A stretch of DNA of 64,000 bases from Camellia lanceoleosa (GCA_025200525.1 CM045762.1:91268717-91332716), one strand, 5' to 3'. Counted from the stretch's first letter, positions 12,253 to 22,493 are shown. The notes: generated from the letters alone by a model not told the origin. Numbers and translations: made by a program.

Positions 12253-12972
12253 TCAAGAGGACAGAAGGTACCTCCCAAGCTCTCCAAGAGTGGCCGAGTA
12301 AGTCCTCGTGCGAGAGATCAAGGCCATGTAACAATAAAGGGTAGCCAGGCCAGCGCCGCCCCAATCATACTGACCGACCTGTGATAGGTCTACCAGAGCG
12401 CTCAGTAGATACAACCCGACCATGTTCCCTCTATCGGCAAACAGAGTGGTGCCAAAGAGGAACATGAGGAAACCACGGGTATACTGCTCGACCTCCTTGG
12501 GAGACTCAGGCTCCATCTGTGGCCGCCGGAAATGGGAAGAGAACCAAGTATACCGAACCCTCCCGGTACCTCTGTCTACAGGCGGGCGGGCCCCCAATAG
12601 ATGCATCCAAGCAGCCTCCCACTGACCCATATCCTCGTCGTAGGGAATAGGTCCACCGCCTAGGTCTAGGCCGGTGAGCATAGCGAAGTCCAGTGGGGTC
12701 ATGGTCATATCCCCGGTCGCAGAAAAATGGAAAGAATTGGTGGTGTCCCACCATCTCACCAGAGCAAAGAAATAATGTCCTACTAATAAGACAAGCAGGA
12801 TAACCCCCGCAGAATGGTCCGAATCAAGAAAGTCAACTAAGTCCCGACAGCTTCCGGAGCTCAAAGATACCACTCCCTCGCAAGTGGAGCCAGATCTCAG
12901 ATCAGGCGAAGGCCACCGCAAATGAAGTGAAAATGAGCGTGTGCAAATGAAGTGAAAATGAGTCAGGTGCAA
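12253..12972 (-). pseudogene. PMD core exon of the antisense gene
   Basis: A 239-codon open frame contains the PMD signature: RWWDTTNSFHFSATGDMTMT, then DFAMLTGLDLGGGPIPYDED, TRGFLMFLFGTTLFADRGN and LVDLSQVGQYDWGGAGLATLY. PMD proteins are thought to act in nuclear silencing pathways when host-encoded; the role of transposon copies is unknown. The last ~20 bases run past the splice donor at 12271. The first ~30 codons derive from a short AATGAAGTGAAAATGAG repeat and are probably intronic. Confidence 0.82.
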
Positions 12973-13003
12973 ATGAAGTGAAAATGAGCGTGCAAATGAA
13001 GCA
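12917..13003. repeat. Short tandem repeat, ~23 bp unit
   Basis: GTGCAAATGAAGTGAAAATGAGC-type units repeat about four times, just 5' (minus strand) of the PMD exon. Confidence 0.75.
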
Positions 13004-13009
13004 ACTGGC

Positions 13010-14060
13010 TGTGTTCAAGAATCGTAGTTTAGGGTCAGGTGTTCTACTCTTAATCAAAGGCCGTGTGTTCGCTTCAAATGGGTCATGCGTTCAAGAAATC
13101 GAGTTTGGGTCAGGTGTTCTACTCTTAATCGATGGGCTGCGTGTTCACTTCAAATCACGGGTCGTGTTCAAGAATCGAGTTTAGGGCTATGTGTTCTACT
13201 CTTAATCAATCGCTGCGTGTTCACTTCAACTGGGTCATGTTCAAGAAATTAGAGTTTAGGTCGTGTGTTCTACTCTTAATCGATGGGTCAGTGTTCACTT
13301 CAACTGGGTCGTGTTCAAGAATCGAGTTTGGGGTCAGGTTCTACTCTTAATCAATTAATGTGTGTTCGCTTCAACTGGGTCATGGTTTAGTAAATCGAGT
13401 TTGGGTCAGGTGTTCTACTCTTAATCGTAAGGCTGCGTGTTCACTTCAACTGGGTCATGGTTCAAGAATCGAGTTTAGGGTCAGGTGTTCTACTCTTAAT
13501 CAATGGGTCATGTTCACTTCAAATCTGGGTCGTGTTCAAGAAATCGAGTTTGGGGTCAGGTGTTCTACTCTTAATCAAGTGGGTGTGTTCGCTTCAAATC
13601 TGCCGCGTGTTCAAGAAATCGAGTTTGGGGTCAGGTGTTCTACTCTTAATCGATGGTCGCGTGTTCGCTTCAACTGGGTCGTGTTCAAGAATCGAGTTTG
13701 GGGTCAGTGTGTTCTACTCTTAATCAAGCAATGTGTTCACTTCAACTGGTCATGTTCAGAAATCGAGTTTAGGGTCAGGTGTTCTACTCTTAATCAAGTG
13801 TGTGTTCACTTCAAATCTGGGTCGTGTTCAAGAATCGAGTTTGGGGTGTGTTCTACTCTTAATCAATGGCTGTGTGTTCGCTTCAAATCTGGCTGCGTTC
13901 ATGAAATCGAGTTTAAGGTCAGGTGTTCTACTCTTAATCGATGGATCGTGTTCGCTCCAACTGGCCGCGTGTTCGTAGAAATTTGAGTTTGGAGCTGTGT
14001 GTTCTACTCTTAGTCAGTATGTGCTGTGTGCTCATTTTCAACTTCGGGCTGTGTGTTCGG
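13010..14060. repeat. Satellite-like tandem array, ~70-75 bp unit
   Basis: Roughly 14-15 imperfect units each contain GTTCAAGAA(A)TCGAGTTTGGGGTCAGG, then TGTTCTACTCTTAATC, then GTGTTCACTTCAA. Divergence is concentrated around CTGGGTCNTG. ORFs across it come from the repeat and carry no domain. The array sits between the first coding exon and the PMD exon of the antisense gene, so it would be intronic. Such arrays in Tat elements are a known source of satellites. Confidence 0.9.
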
Positions 14061-14796
14061 TGAATCAAATGTTTGAGCCGTGTTCAATTTCTAACTAATG
14101 CGTACTATACGCTCACAATCAAAGCGATGAATTGTGTGTTCGTGAAATTCAAGTGGCTAAGTCACATGCTCGGACGCAAGTAAAGCTTGTGTCATAAGCT
14201 AAAGCTGTGTATAAGCATGGCAAAGGTATAAAATCCATGAAAGATACAAGAAATAATGTAAAGTATCTCTGCGTCGGGAGAGGTGCTACCCGCTCGCAGA
14301 AGGAGATCCCCTGCACCGATCGTTGAAATCGGTGAATGACGAAAACGGCCATGAGCCTATGTACCGCTGGGGCATATCGCTCGGGAATAAAAGGGCGAAC
14401 CCTCGGGGGCAATGTCATGATGTCAAAATCATCTCTGGCGCCGGGAAAACCTCTGCCGTGAGGAAAATGTCCCGCCATATCGACAAATCTACAAAGAGGA
14501 GCAAAAATGAGCAAAATAGGCCAAAATTTGAAAAAAGTCAACAAAAGTCAACTCCCGGGAAATTTCTTTTAAATATTGAGACAAACTTACCTCAAATGGT
14601 GAAAATGAGAAGAGAAGCCCCGAAATCAAAATTTGATCGGTTCAAAGTGCTTAACGCTGGAAGATTTCGCAAAAACGACTTGCGTGGGAGGCCGAGGGGC
14701 GCGTATAAAATGCAGATCTGAAAGAGAAAGTGGCTTGGGAAGCAAGAGGAGAGAATTTCACACTTGTGGGTGTGATTTCGGAGTGAATGGAGGTGC

Positions 14797-14873
14797 CTAT
14801 ATATAGAAATCCTCAAAATGACCAAAATGCCCCTGCTTTGGGCAGGTGGCCCGCCACCTAACCCGGCCGGGCC
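14797..14873 (-). promoter_or_regulatory. Minus-strand promoter of the antisense PMD gene
   Basis: CTATATATAG (14797-14806) is a TATA box about 320 bp upstream of the ATG at 14478. The intervening 5' UTR appears to hold an intron, with a GAGGTAAGT donor near 14590 and a CTCTTTGTAG acceptor near 14490. Upstream of the TATA lies the inverted repeat AGGTGGCCCGCCACCT (14844-14859) and then GGCCGGGCC (14865-14873), closely related to the palindromes at 9963 and 16902. Confidence 0.6.
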
Positions 14874-15840
14874 GTCCTCTACTTTTTCCCCCTGGCCGAT
14901 GGCCTCTCCTAGGGTAGTGGGCTGGCCGACCATGCTCCCCACCCCCTCCCCTACCTCTCTGTAAATTTTGAGGAAAATCGGAGTTCCCGGGACCTGAAAA
15001 AGTTCAAGAAAAGTGCACTTTCTAGCGCCGAATTGCTCCGCCGGAACTTTAACTGCAATTTCTGACATGTGTCTCATCATTATCCATCAAAATCAGAGTG
15101 TATCCTTTTTAAACATGTTGTGACTTCTCCGGCAGGTGAATCAGAGGTCATCGAGTTGTTGCCGAAATGCGCTGCTTTCCCAAATTAAGTTGTTGCGCAA
15201 CAAACGGGCACCCTGATTTGTGCTCGTTTTGCATTATTTGGCTCATAATTTGCATTCTCATGAACGTCCTGCATTGTCATGCGTGATTTCTTGGTGTGCA
15301 ATACTTCTATGCTTGAGCATGCGTTGTCACGCATTATCCTTTCTCGCATTGTGATGCATACACTCGCCGACACTGCGTGTGTCAAACTTTTGGAATCGTA
15401 GGAATCTCATTGAATATATGTTGTCGGCATATTGTTCTTATTGAATTTCTCTATTTTGCAGGCACGATATTGTATGTACGGTTCATTTGAGGCTGGTGCG
15501 ACCAGACTATCGCGCAGGTATCGTATCTTCTCCGTGCGAGACGCGACGAGAATTGAATGATTCTCCGCATTCCTAACTGCATGAAACGTAGTTGTTGCTT
15601 TGCATTCTTGCTTAAAACTGTTGCATCTATTTGTCAATACTTGCTTCATTACAGCTTGCTGCACTTGCATGATCACCTGGCTCCGTGCCTATCATTTTGC
15701 ATTTTGCCCCCTTTGCTCATGGGCACGCAAGTGCACACATCTCTGTTCATCTTGTATAATTGTCTAAGTCTTCGCCTTGTCAAAAATGAGTCGTCTCGGC
15801 TTTGACATTCACTCCCGCCACTTGACTTCCGAAGTTCTCC
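14874..15840. other. Non-coding region upstream of the 3' LTR
   Basis: No domain is seen in any frame. 15180-15380 has several TGCATTGTCATGCGTGA-like motifs. The segment runs from the antisense promoter to the polypurine tract. Confidence 0.5.
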
Positions 15841-15852
15841 AAAGAGGGGCAA
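15841..15852 (+). promoter_or_regulatory. Polypurine tract of element A
   Basis: AAAGAGGGGCAA lies directly 5' of the LTR start and would prime plus-strand cDNA synthesis. Element B has the related GAGGGGCAATT next to its 3' LTR. Confidence 0.7.
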
Positions 15853-16861
15853 TCAGAGACACCCCATTTTTGACCGACCTTAAGACTCAGGCGTCACCGG
15901 TTGAGCGCCGGTGATGTTGCATGTTGTGCTCGTCGAAGTCTCGAGTCGCGGTCAGGCGCCTGCCTCCGGACTAATTCTCTTCTATGCCTTGTCTCGGTTT
16001 GCCATAACTGCACTGTTTTTCTGCTTTTCTTTCCGAGGGAAGAGAGTGGTCCCATAGACTATCTCCGGTGGCCGTGAGCTACATTTCGCGGGTCAGAGGC
16101 CATTTTGCCCATTTCGGAGCCCGGTTGCCTGGGCCGTCAGTCGGTTCGGGACCGCCCTAACCATCTCCGATTTCTCCGGTTCTTGGCTGGTACTGCTTTT
16201 ATCATTTTGAGGAACATCGGGCCCCTCGATGCCCACTTCATGGTCAGATGCCACTTTCGTGCTCGAATGGCTGGACCCTAAACTGCGTGATTTGGGCCCC
16301 GAGCATTCATTTTGCATCGGTTTTCTCTGATTTTTGGCAGGAACCTCTGTTTTGTCATTCCAAGGGACACTGGGCTTGCAGATACCCACTTCGCTGCTGA
16401 ACACCACTTCCGGCACCTGCAGCCCATTTTCGGGATCCCGAATTACTTGGTTTTGGCCCCGAGCGTTCATTTCTCATTAGTTTTTGTTCAAATTTGGCAG
16501 GTACCTCTGTTTCAACACCAGGAAGATCACTGGGGGGTGGGAGGCCAGCAATTATCCCAGATAACCAGTTTCGCTCCTCCGACGTCCGTTTTGCTCACTT
16601 CCGGGCCAATGTTGAGCACCCTGGGGATATTTTCTTCCGACCAAAGCTACATATCTGTGATCAGGGCACATGGGAGGACCCTAAAAACTACTGGTCGGCC
16701 AGCAATTATTGATTTCATTTTTGAGCCCCTCCTTCAAGCTCTATGTTGTGGCTCCTGCTTCAGTGTTGCCAATTTCTGACCTTGGAACCTTATTCTACAC
16801 ACATGGGAGGACACCAAGGAGTGGTGGTCGGCCAGCAAATTTGCACTTCATTTTTGGGCCA

Positions 16862-17090
16862 TGGCCGGCCGGCCAGGGTGAGTGGCTGGCCGACCAGGTG
16901 GGGTGGCCGGCCGGCCACCTCCCAAAAGTTACCCGCCGCCTTTTCCGCCCCTTTCCAGCTGTCCGGATATTTTTCAAAATATCCCGGGCATCCGGGGGAT
17001 ATTTTGGGAGGGAAAGTTTGGGTGCTTTTCCCTCCCCTTTTACACCCTTTCTTGCTTACTTAAAGGGCTGCCCTCCTCCTTTGTTAGGGT
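16862..17090 (+). promoter_or_regulatory. LTR promoter region with GGCCGGCC palindromes
   Basis: Two perfect palindromes, TGGCCGGCCGGCCA (16862-16875) and GGTGGCCGGCCGGCCACC (16902-16919), lie 135-190 bp upstream of a weak TATA-like CTTAAAGG (about 17058). The next motif, CCTCCTCCTTTGTTAGGGTTGGA, resembles the region after TATAAG in the minus-strand LTR near 21620-21660, supporting a shared transcription start. Confidence 0.55.
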
Positions 17091-17390
17091 TGGACAATTT
17101 CTTCTCAAGGCTTCATCTCCCATAACCTCCATCTTCATCTCCAAAATCCTAAAAAATCTTCAAGTCCCTAGCCCATTCCTTCACCAACCCCAAGCCTCAC
17201 CATCACCATTCAATTTCCAGCAGCAAGGAGGGGTTCCTCAGAGGCTTAGAAGCAACTTTCATCAAGGCAAGAGGAAGTAAAAGACTTGTCTTCAAGGGTA
17301 AGCCACCAATTCCCCTTTTTGAGCATAATTTTCCATCAATTCCTTACCCTATTTCCTTTTTTTTTTGGGCTTCGACCCCTACTGGTTTTG

Positions 17391-18210
17391 TGCTTATTTT
17401 GAGCCCCTCTACAACTTTGTAGAAGGGCTCAACCTCATTTGGTGTCTCCATGATATACTTCTTTCAATACCACCTTTTATGCCAATAAATTGCATGCTTT
17501 GTTTAGCTTTTGAGTGATCTGATTTCGAGTATACTATATACTGTGAGTGGGCTTATTTTGAGCCCCTCTTCAACATTGAAGAAGGGCTCCATCATGTTTG
17601 GCTTCTCTATCATGCACCTCCTTTGAAATTCTTCCATTTTACCGTAAAATTGCATGATTGTTTTGGCCTATTTGTAATCTGAGTTGGAGCATGAAACATA
17701 CTGATATTGTGCTTATTTTGGGCCCCTCTTCAACATTGAAGAAGGGCCCAACCTGGTTTTCTTGCTCTACATATCACTTGCTTTGAATTCTTGTTCCACT
17801 CCCAAATTGCATGCTTTGTTAGGCTTGCTTGGTTTCGGATTTCAGCCTTCATCAGGCTTAAAAAATGTCTTTTTTTGGTCCATTCTTCAGGTTTTATTAA
17901 AGGACTTAAGTTGTTTGGTCATTTCTTATGATACCTCTCTTTATAGCCCTCTTTTGGCCCAAATTTTGCATGCTATATTTAGTATATCTACACACTGAAT
18001 TGGAGGCTGTCATCTATTGTAAATGTACATATTTTTGATCCCTCTTTAGTTTTGTAGAACTGATTTTTTGGGTTTGAGCACTCTAAATACCACTTGCTTT
18101 GTAATTCTCCTCTTTTCCCGTATTTTTGCATGCCATTATTGCCATATCTATGCTCACAATTTGGCCTTGTTTTGTACTAAGAAGATGCTATTTTTGGGGC
18201 TGCCTTGCTA
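17391..18210 (+). repeat. ~155-160 bp tandem repeats, each with a 30-nt hairpin
   Basis: Three clear units start near 17391, 17550 and 17710; more decayed units continue to about 18200. Each unit opens with TGCTTATTTTG followed by a hairpin at 17401-17430, 17560-17589 and 17720-17749. Each hairpin has a 6-bp outer stem, one mismatch, a 7-bp inner stem and a 2-nt loop. Arms differ between units but still pair. It lies downstream of the inferred start site, so it would be in the RNA. Confidence 0.85.
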
Positions 18211-18399
18211 CTTTTTTTGCTTTCATGTACCAATCTTGCATGTTTAGCATAGCCGTAGGCCATTTCGGATACGTAAAATCACATTTCGGAATGATTTCAT
18301 GCATTGATCGCCATTTCGTACCATTTCGGGGCTGTTTTCCCCTTCATTTAGCTGCTGAAATTTGGTTTGCATGCTTGCATATCATTTTCCATGTCATTT

Positions 18400-19480
18400 C
18401 ATGCCTTAGTGCATTGCCTCGGTTCGCGTGCCCGTAGGCACGCACTTCGAGGCACTCCGTTTTCATTCGTTGGCTTCCTATGTGAGTAGGTTGAGGCTCT
18501 CTCATATTGGTATAAGCCCATCATTGCATTTCTGTACCATTTTCATGCTTGTATATTATCGCCTCGGTTCGCGTGCCCGCGGGCACGCACTTTGAGGCAC
18601 CTCTGTTTTACCCGACTGACTTTATGTGAGTGCCGAGGCTCTCTCATGTTGGTATAAGCCCATCTTTGCATTCTCAGATGCCATTTCATACATTCCTCGG
18701 TTATGCGTCTGCAGCGCCAGATTTCGAGGTACATCTTTTTATCCGAGGGCAGTCTATGTGAGTGCGGCTGAGGCTCCCTCATGTTGGCGTAAGCCCATCA
18801 TCGCATGCCGTATGCCATTTTATCGCCTGGGTTTGGGTGCCTGTGGGCACGCATTTCGAGGCACTTCGATTTTATCCGATTTCCATTTCATCATCGCCTC
18901 GGTTTGCGTGCACGAGGCACTTCGTTTTACCCGATTTACCGATTTGCATATCATCGCCTTTCGTTATGCGTGCGTGAGCACGCATTTCGAGGCACTTCGA
19001 TTTATCCGATTTCCATTTCATCATCGCCGCCTCGGTTTGCGTGCACGCATTTGAGACGCCGGGTTTTATCCGATTTCGTCTCACATCATGGTTCGCTTTG
19101 CGTGCCGCTGCACGCCGAGGTAGCTAGTTTTCATCTTACGGCCTCTTATGTGAGTGCGGCCGAGGCTCCCTCATGTTAGTGTAAGTCCAATTTGCATTCT
19201 CAGATGCCATTTCATGCCCATGTCACCACCTCGGTTTATGCGTGCGTGGGCACGATTTCGAGGTATCTCATTTTAGCCCCATTGTACATCATTTTTCATG
19301 ACATTTCATGTTTTTATGCTATCACCTCGGTTATGCGTCTGCGGCAGGCATTTCGAGACATCTCATTTACATAGCATTGTGCATGCTAGGATATATGTTA
19401 GTTGCATTTCATGCATATCATGCATATTGCATCGTGTTCGGGATAGGCGTTAGCTGCACGGAAACGAGGCACGCTTTCAG
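18400..19480 (+). repeat. Degenerate tandem repeats with GCGTGCC/GGCACGC hairpins
   Basis: About six to eight units share GCCTCGGTT.GCGTGCCC....GGGCACGCA...CGAGGCA and GTGAGTGCGGCCGAGGCTC(C/T)CTCATG. Two are strong nested inverted repeats: TGCCTCG/CGAGGCA around GCGTGCC/GGCACGC (18415-18454), and GCGTGCCCGCGGGCACGC (18571-18588) inside GCCTC/GAGGC. Later units are decayed. Confidence 0.8.
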
Positions 19481-20855
19481 ACCGAGTGACTGAACGGGTC
19501 TCAATTCCCAAGTCACCGGCACTCGGATTACCCATGATGGAGTTAGGATTTGTTGTAGCATTCATATGCATTCATCCTATATTGAGTTGTGCATCGGCTC
19601 CTACCATCATGCATCAATATGCGTGATTGGTGGCACGAGGCTCGAGGCATGCATATATTTGTGAAATACATTGCTATGCCCTTCTCGCTTCTCTGTTGCA
19701 AAATGAGAATCAAGAACTTTCGGGACTTGGCACGCATCTCGAGAAGCATTACAACAGAGGCTAATTGGGGCATCCTGATTTCAGAGGATTTCGCATCAAA
19801 GCATACATCACTCATCAAGAGTAAGGCGCCACGGCTTGCATGCCGATTATTTTTTTTTGTAATTAATTAGGAATCAGATATTCGTATATTTTGGATCAGT
19901 ATTATTCTTTCATTTTGATCAGATCATTATTTATTCGGACCCTCTGCGCGAAGGCAATGTTGTAATAAGTGTGGGTGAGTGTGATGTATGTCTTCCAACC
20001 CCACTTCTTTCTTCCCTTTTATTTACCTGCTTACGATGGTTAGATATAGGGCATATTTCAATTAGCATACGATGACAAAGATGTTTGCATCATTCATCTG
20101 TTTTTGCACGCACTCGGCGCATCATACAAACCTGCATTCAGATTTCAATTTCAAGTTGAATACGTGTTAGTTGTAGCATTTCATATGCCATGTTTAGAAT
20201 AGCCGGGCCTGCTATAGTTTGCATCTTTGCATGTGTTGCATTAAGCATTCTGTATACTTAGGATCAAGCATGGATTTCTAATCAGTTTCCTGTTTTGGCA
20301 TGGAGTACTGTAAGTTTTATGCTTTAGCATCCTTGCATGCGTGTGGTGGTGCCAAGAAAAGCATGCTTACCATGAGGCTACGTGCTTATGTGATATAACT
20401 GCCTTGAATGCCTGTGGGTGGAGGTTGAGTTATTTGGATTGGGACAATTCATCAAATGTTTGTTTTAAGCCCACTAGATAATGGCAAAATCATTGTTTTC
20501 TAAGCCCACCCGAGGGTGGCAAATTAGCGTCTTAGCCTACTTGCGGGTAGCACCATCAAACCATTTTCAAACAAACAAACATGAGATGTTCGTTCCAATT
20601 CAAAGATTCGATCTATACTTGTATGTCAGGCGCATCACATAGTAACCTAGGCTAATAACCTAATAAGAACTCAATGTTTTCAAAATCGATATCATGATTA
20701 GTAGAGGTCGGTCTTTTGACCGGCGAGAGGGTGCTCACGATGTGACCTTCCCTAATCGTACCCAAGTTCCCGAGCCAACTTTGGTGATGACGGACACGTG
20801 GCCTTTTGGCACCGAGTCAGGGTTTCCTAAATTTCCCATTTTAAAAATATTTAGG

Positions 20856-21028
20856 TGGCGACTCTGTTATCTGGCAAAGCAGTCCATGTTTGGCACTTCT
20901 TTTAAAAAAAAAATCTATTTTTCTTCAAAACGATTTGCCGGATTTGGACTCTTTGGTTCAAGATTTGGAACCGCGACAAAATCGAGTCCGAACTGTAGCG
21001 AGGTCCCTCGCGGGCTTGTTACACATGG
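20856..21028 (+). promoter_or_regulatory. Primer-binding-site-like motif and short internal remnant
   Basis: TGGCGACTCTG at 20856-20866 matches a tRNA 3' end ending in GAGTCGCCA, as used by some Ogre-type elements, and follows AAAATATTTAGG. A related sequence in opposite orientation occurs near 56089. Pairing beyond 11 nt cannot be judged. The remnant ends near TTGTTACA (about 21020), where the inverted LTR begins. Confidence 0.5.
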
Positions 21029-22141
21029 TCAACATACACTTAAATTAGATACTCCCTCAAGAGGCAAAAATGGCCATTTTCAAGGACAAGGAGAGGGGGT
21101 GGCCTTATCCTTCTTAGGACCTCAAAGCACTATCCTCACCTCTGAAATCCCTTAAGATTTCAGTGGTGGGGAGGCCCAAACACAATGGTCCCGGAGCTTA
21201 ACCAAAATGGCACAAAACAAAGGCCAAACAAGCCTTAAGAGGGGTCAAACAACCGTAAAGCTTAAAACACCCTTAAACAACTATTTAGAGTAGGCAAAAA
21301 CAGGACTTTTATGTGTTATATGCTAAGCTCAAAAATAGATGCAAGATAGTCAAAAAAGCTTTGCAAAAATGGGATATTTAAAGGTAAAGTCCTTAGCCTT
21401 GTTGACCCTCTTCAAAAATGGCAGACCTGCTGGTTCTTTGAGCTCAAAACCACCCAAGAAGTCCAAGAATAGCCCTCTAGTGCCTCAGCTCCAAGAGAAG
21501 GTGTGATGGTGGGTGTTTGTGCACAAAAGTGAGGCAAAACACACACAAAACACAAAAGATAGGAAGGTATAGATATAGGATAGATACAAATCCTAACCCT
21601 AAAACCAGAGCCCCTCTGAAAATGTTGTCTCTAACCCTAAAAGAGGGAGAGGAGGCCTCCTCTTATAGAGCTTCAATCTTGTAAGCTTACAAGACAAGCT
21701 AGCTAAGAGGGAAATCCCTCCATACACGTGTATGGACGGGAGCCAAGTGCATGCCAGCTGCATGAAAATATCTGCAAAAGCAGATACACAGTAGTCGGCC
21801 GGCCAAAAATGCAATTGACCAAAAAAAGATAGCCAGCCGGTCATCTATAGTGGCAGCTGGCCAAACATTTGGTCGGTGGCAACAAGACACAGCCGGTGGC
21901 CTCAAGCCATGGCCGGTGGAGTGTGGGGATGGCCCACAAGCCATTCCCTACCCCTCCAAGGCAAAGCACAAGTGTTTGGTGCAAAACCAAACACAAAACA
22001 AGCCGAGTCGAGAGATCCCGAGGCAAGGCGCGCGTGACCGAGACCTCCAGAAACTCAAGACGAACACAAACATGGATGATCACCGAGTGTTCGAACGGTG
22101 ACGTCCAAGTCTTGAGGACGGTCAAAAATGGGGTGTCTACA
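21029..22141 (-). mobile_element. Truncated LTR of a related Ogre-like element, minus orientation
   Basis: On the minus strand the sequence starts TGTAGACACCCCATTTTTGACC at 22141, homologous to the LTR start at 15853 (shared GACACCCCATTTTTGACCG, then GGTGAT). A GGCCGGCC lies at 21797-21804 and a TATA box, CTATAAG, at 21662-21668. After the inferred start a hairpin occurs at 21134-21171. The 3' part is missing. Confidence 0.72.
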
Positions 22142-22493
22142 CCAAATTGATAAAAGAAACTAACTTAGAACAAAAAACACAAAACACGAACATTAGAAAA
22201 ACCTTTTAAAAAAATTGATACATAATAATCTCTATACTTTTTAAAATGAATTGATCTGATTATCTCACCAAGGTAATTTCCAAGTTTTGAGGTATTGGCG
22301 AAAGCTTTTAAGATGAATGCTTCGATGTTGACCTTTAAAAAAATAAAATAAGATGAATGATTCGATGTTGACCTTTAAAAAAATAAAAAACATTGCTTGA
22401 CATAAAAATGGATCCTAAGCAACAATTGTTTAATAATTGTATGCTTTATATTTCCATTGACAAATCAAATAAATCCTGATTGGTTTCACGAAG
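22142..22493. other. AT-rich flank of element B
   Basis: No coding signal. It contains a local duplication, AAGATGAATG.TTCGATGTTGACCTTTAAAAAAATAAAA, near 22310 and 22350. From 22299 onwards it is repeated after the scaffold gap at 59317. Confidence 0.6.

Larger units (their letters stand above)
10628..14478 (-). pseudogene. Antisense spliced plant-mobile-domain (PMD) gene of element A
   Basis: This multi-exon gene is antisense to gag-pol. From 5': an ATG at 14478 opens MAGHFPHGRGFPGARDDFD...; a ~1 kb gap filled by tandem repeats follows; the PMD exon is 12272 to about 12960; an exon is 11984-12150 (LWVYTYFHISREMEVAGPP); another is 11331-11908 (disordered Ser/Arg/Pro-rich); then 11151-11249 (REYIDQMLGVVASLEGMVL); and 10628-10980 (Arg-rich). 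Introns 12151-12271, 11250-11330 and 10981-11150 have GT...AG ends in minus orientation. The PMD (Pfam 'plant mobile domain', related to MAIN proteins) is widespread in plant transposons and in a few host genes. A frame problem between 11650 and 11700, and a stop early in the last exon if phase is kept, suggest decay or sequence error. Confidence 0.68.
1..20855 (+). mobile_element. Element A: Tat/Ogre-type Ty3/Gypsy retrotransposon, 5' end outside window
   Basis: The plus strand carries gag, a gag-protease spacer, aspartic protease, a long linker, reverse transcriptase, RNase H, a second archaeal-type RNase H and integrase in order up to 7908. After that come two antisense genes, a polypurine tract at 15841-15852 and a ~5 kb LTR. 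Protease-RT-RNaseH-integrase order defines Ty3/Gypsy; the second RNase H, the long LTR and the antisense genes are known traits of the Tat/Ogre lineage. No 5' LTR end or primer-binding site is visible in 1-548, so the element starts to the left. Frameshifts and lost catalytic residues indicate that it is non-autonomous. Whether everything from 1 to 20855 is one insertion is inferred from the consistent order, not from target-site duplications. Confidence 0.82.
15853..20855 (+). mobile_element. ~5 kb Ogre-like LTR
   Basis: The LTR begins at 15853 with a mutated terminus (TCAGAGACACCCCATTTT; the relative at 22141 starts TGTAGACACCCC on the minus strand). Its right end is set by the PBS-like TGGCGACTCTG at 20856. 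Inside, in order, are GGCC palindromes (16862-16919), a probable transcription start near 17060-17090, hairpin-bearing tandem repeats (17391-18200), degenerate repeats with a second hairpin (18400-19480), and AT-rich U5. A length of ~5 kb fits Ogre LTRs. The right border is uncertain; an alternative is the TTGTTACA near 21026. Confidence 0.7.

Noticed and set aside
13132..13986. ORFs of up to 208 codons in the 72-bp array
   Set aside because: They are translations of the tandem repeat, likely intronic.
13010..14060. Array considered as CRISPR
   Set aside because: Units are contiguous tandem repeats without unique spacers, and the context is plant DNA.
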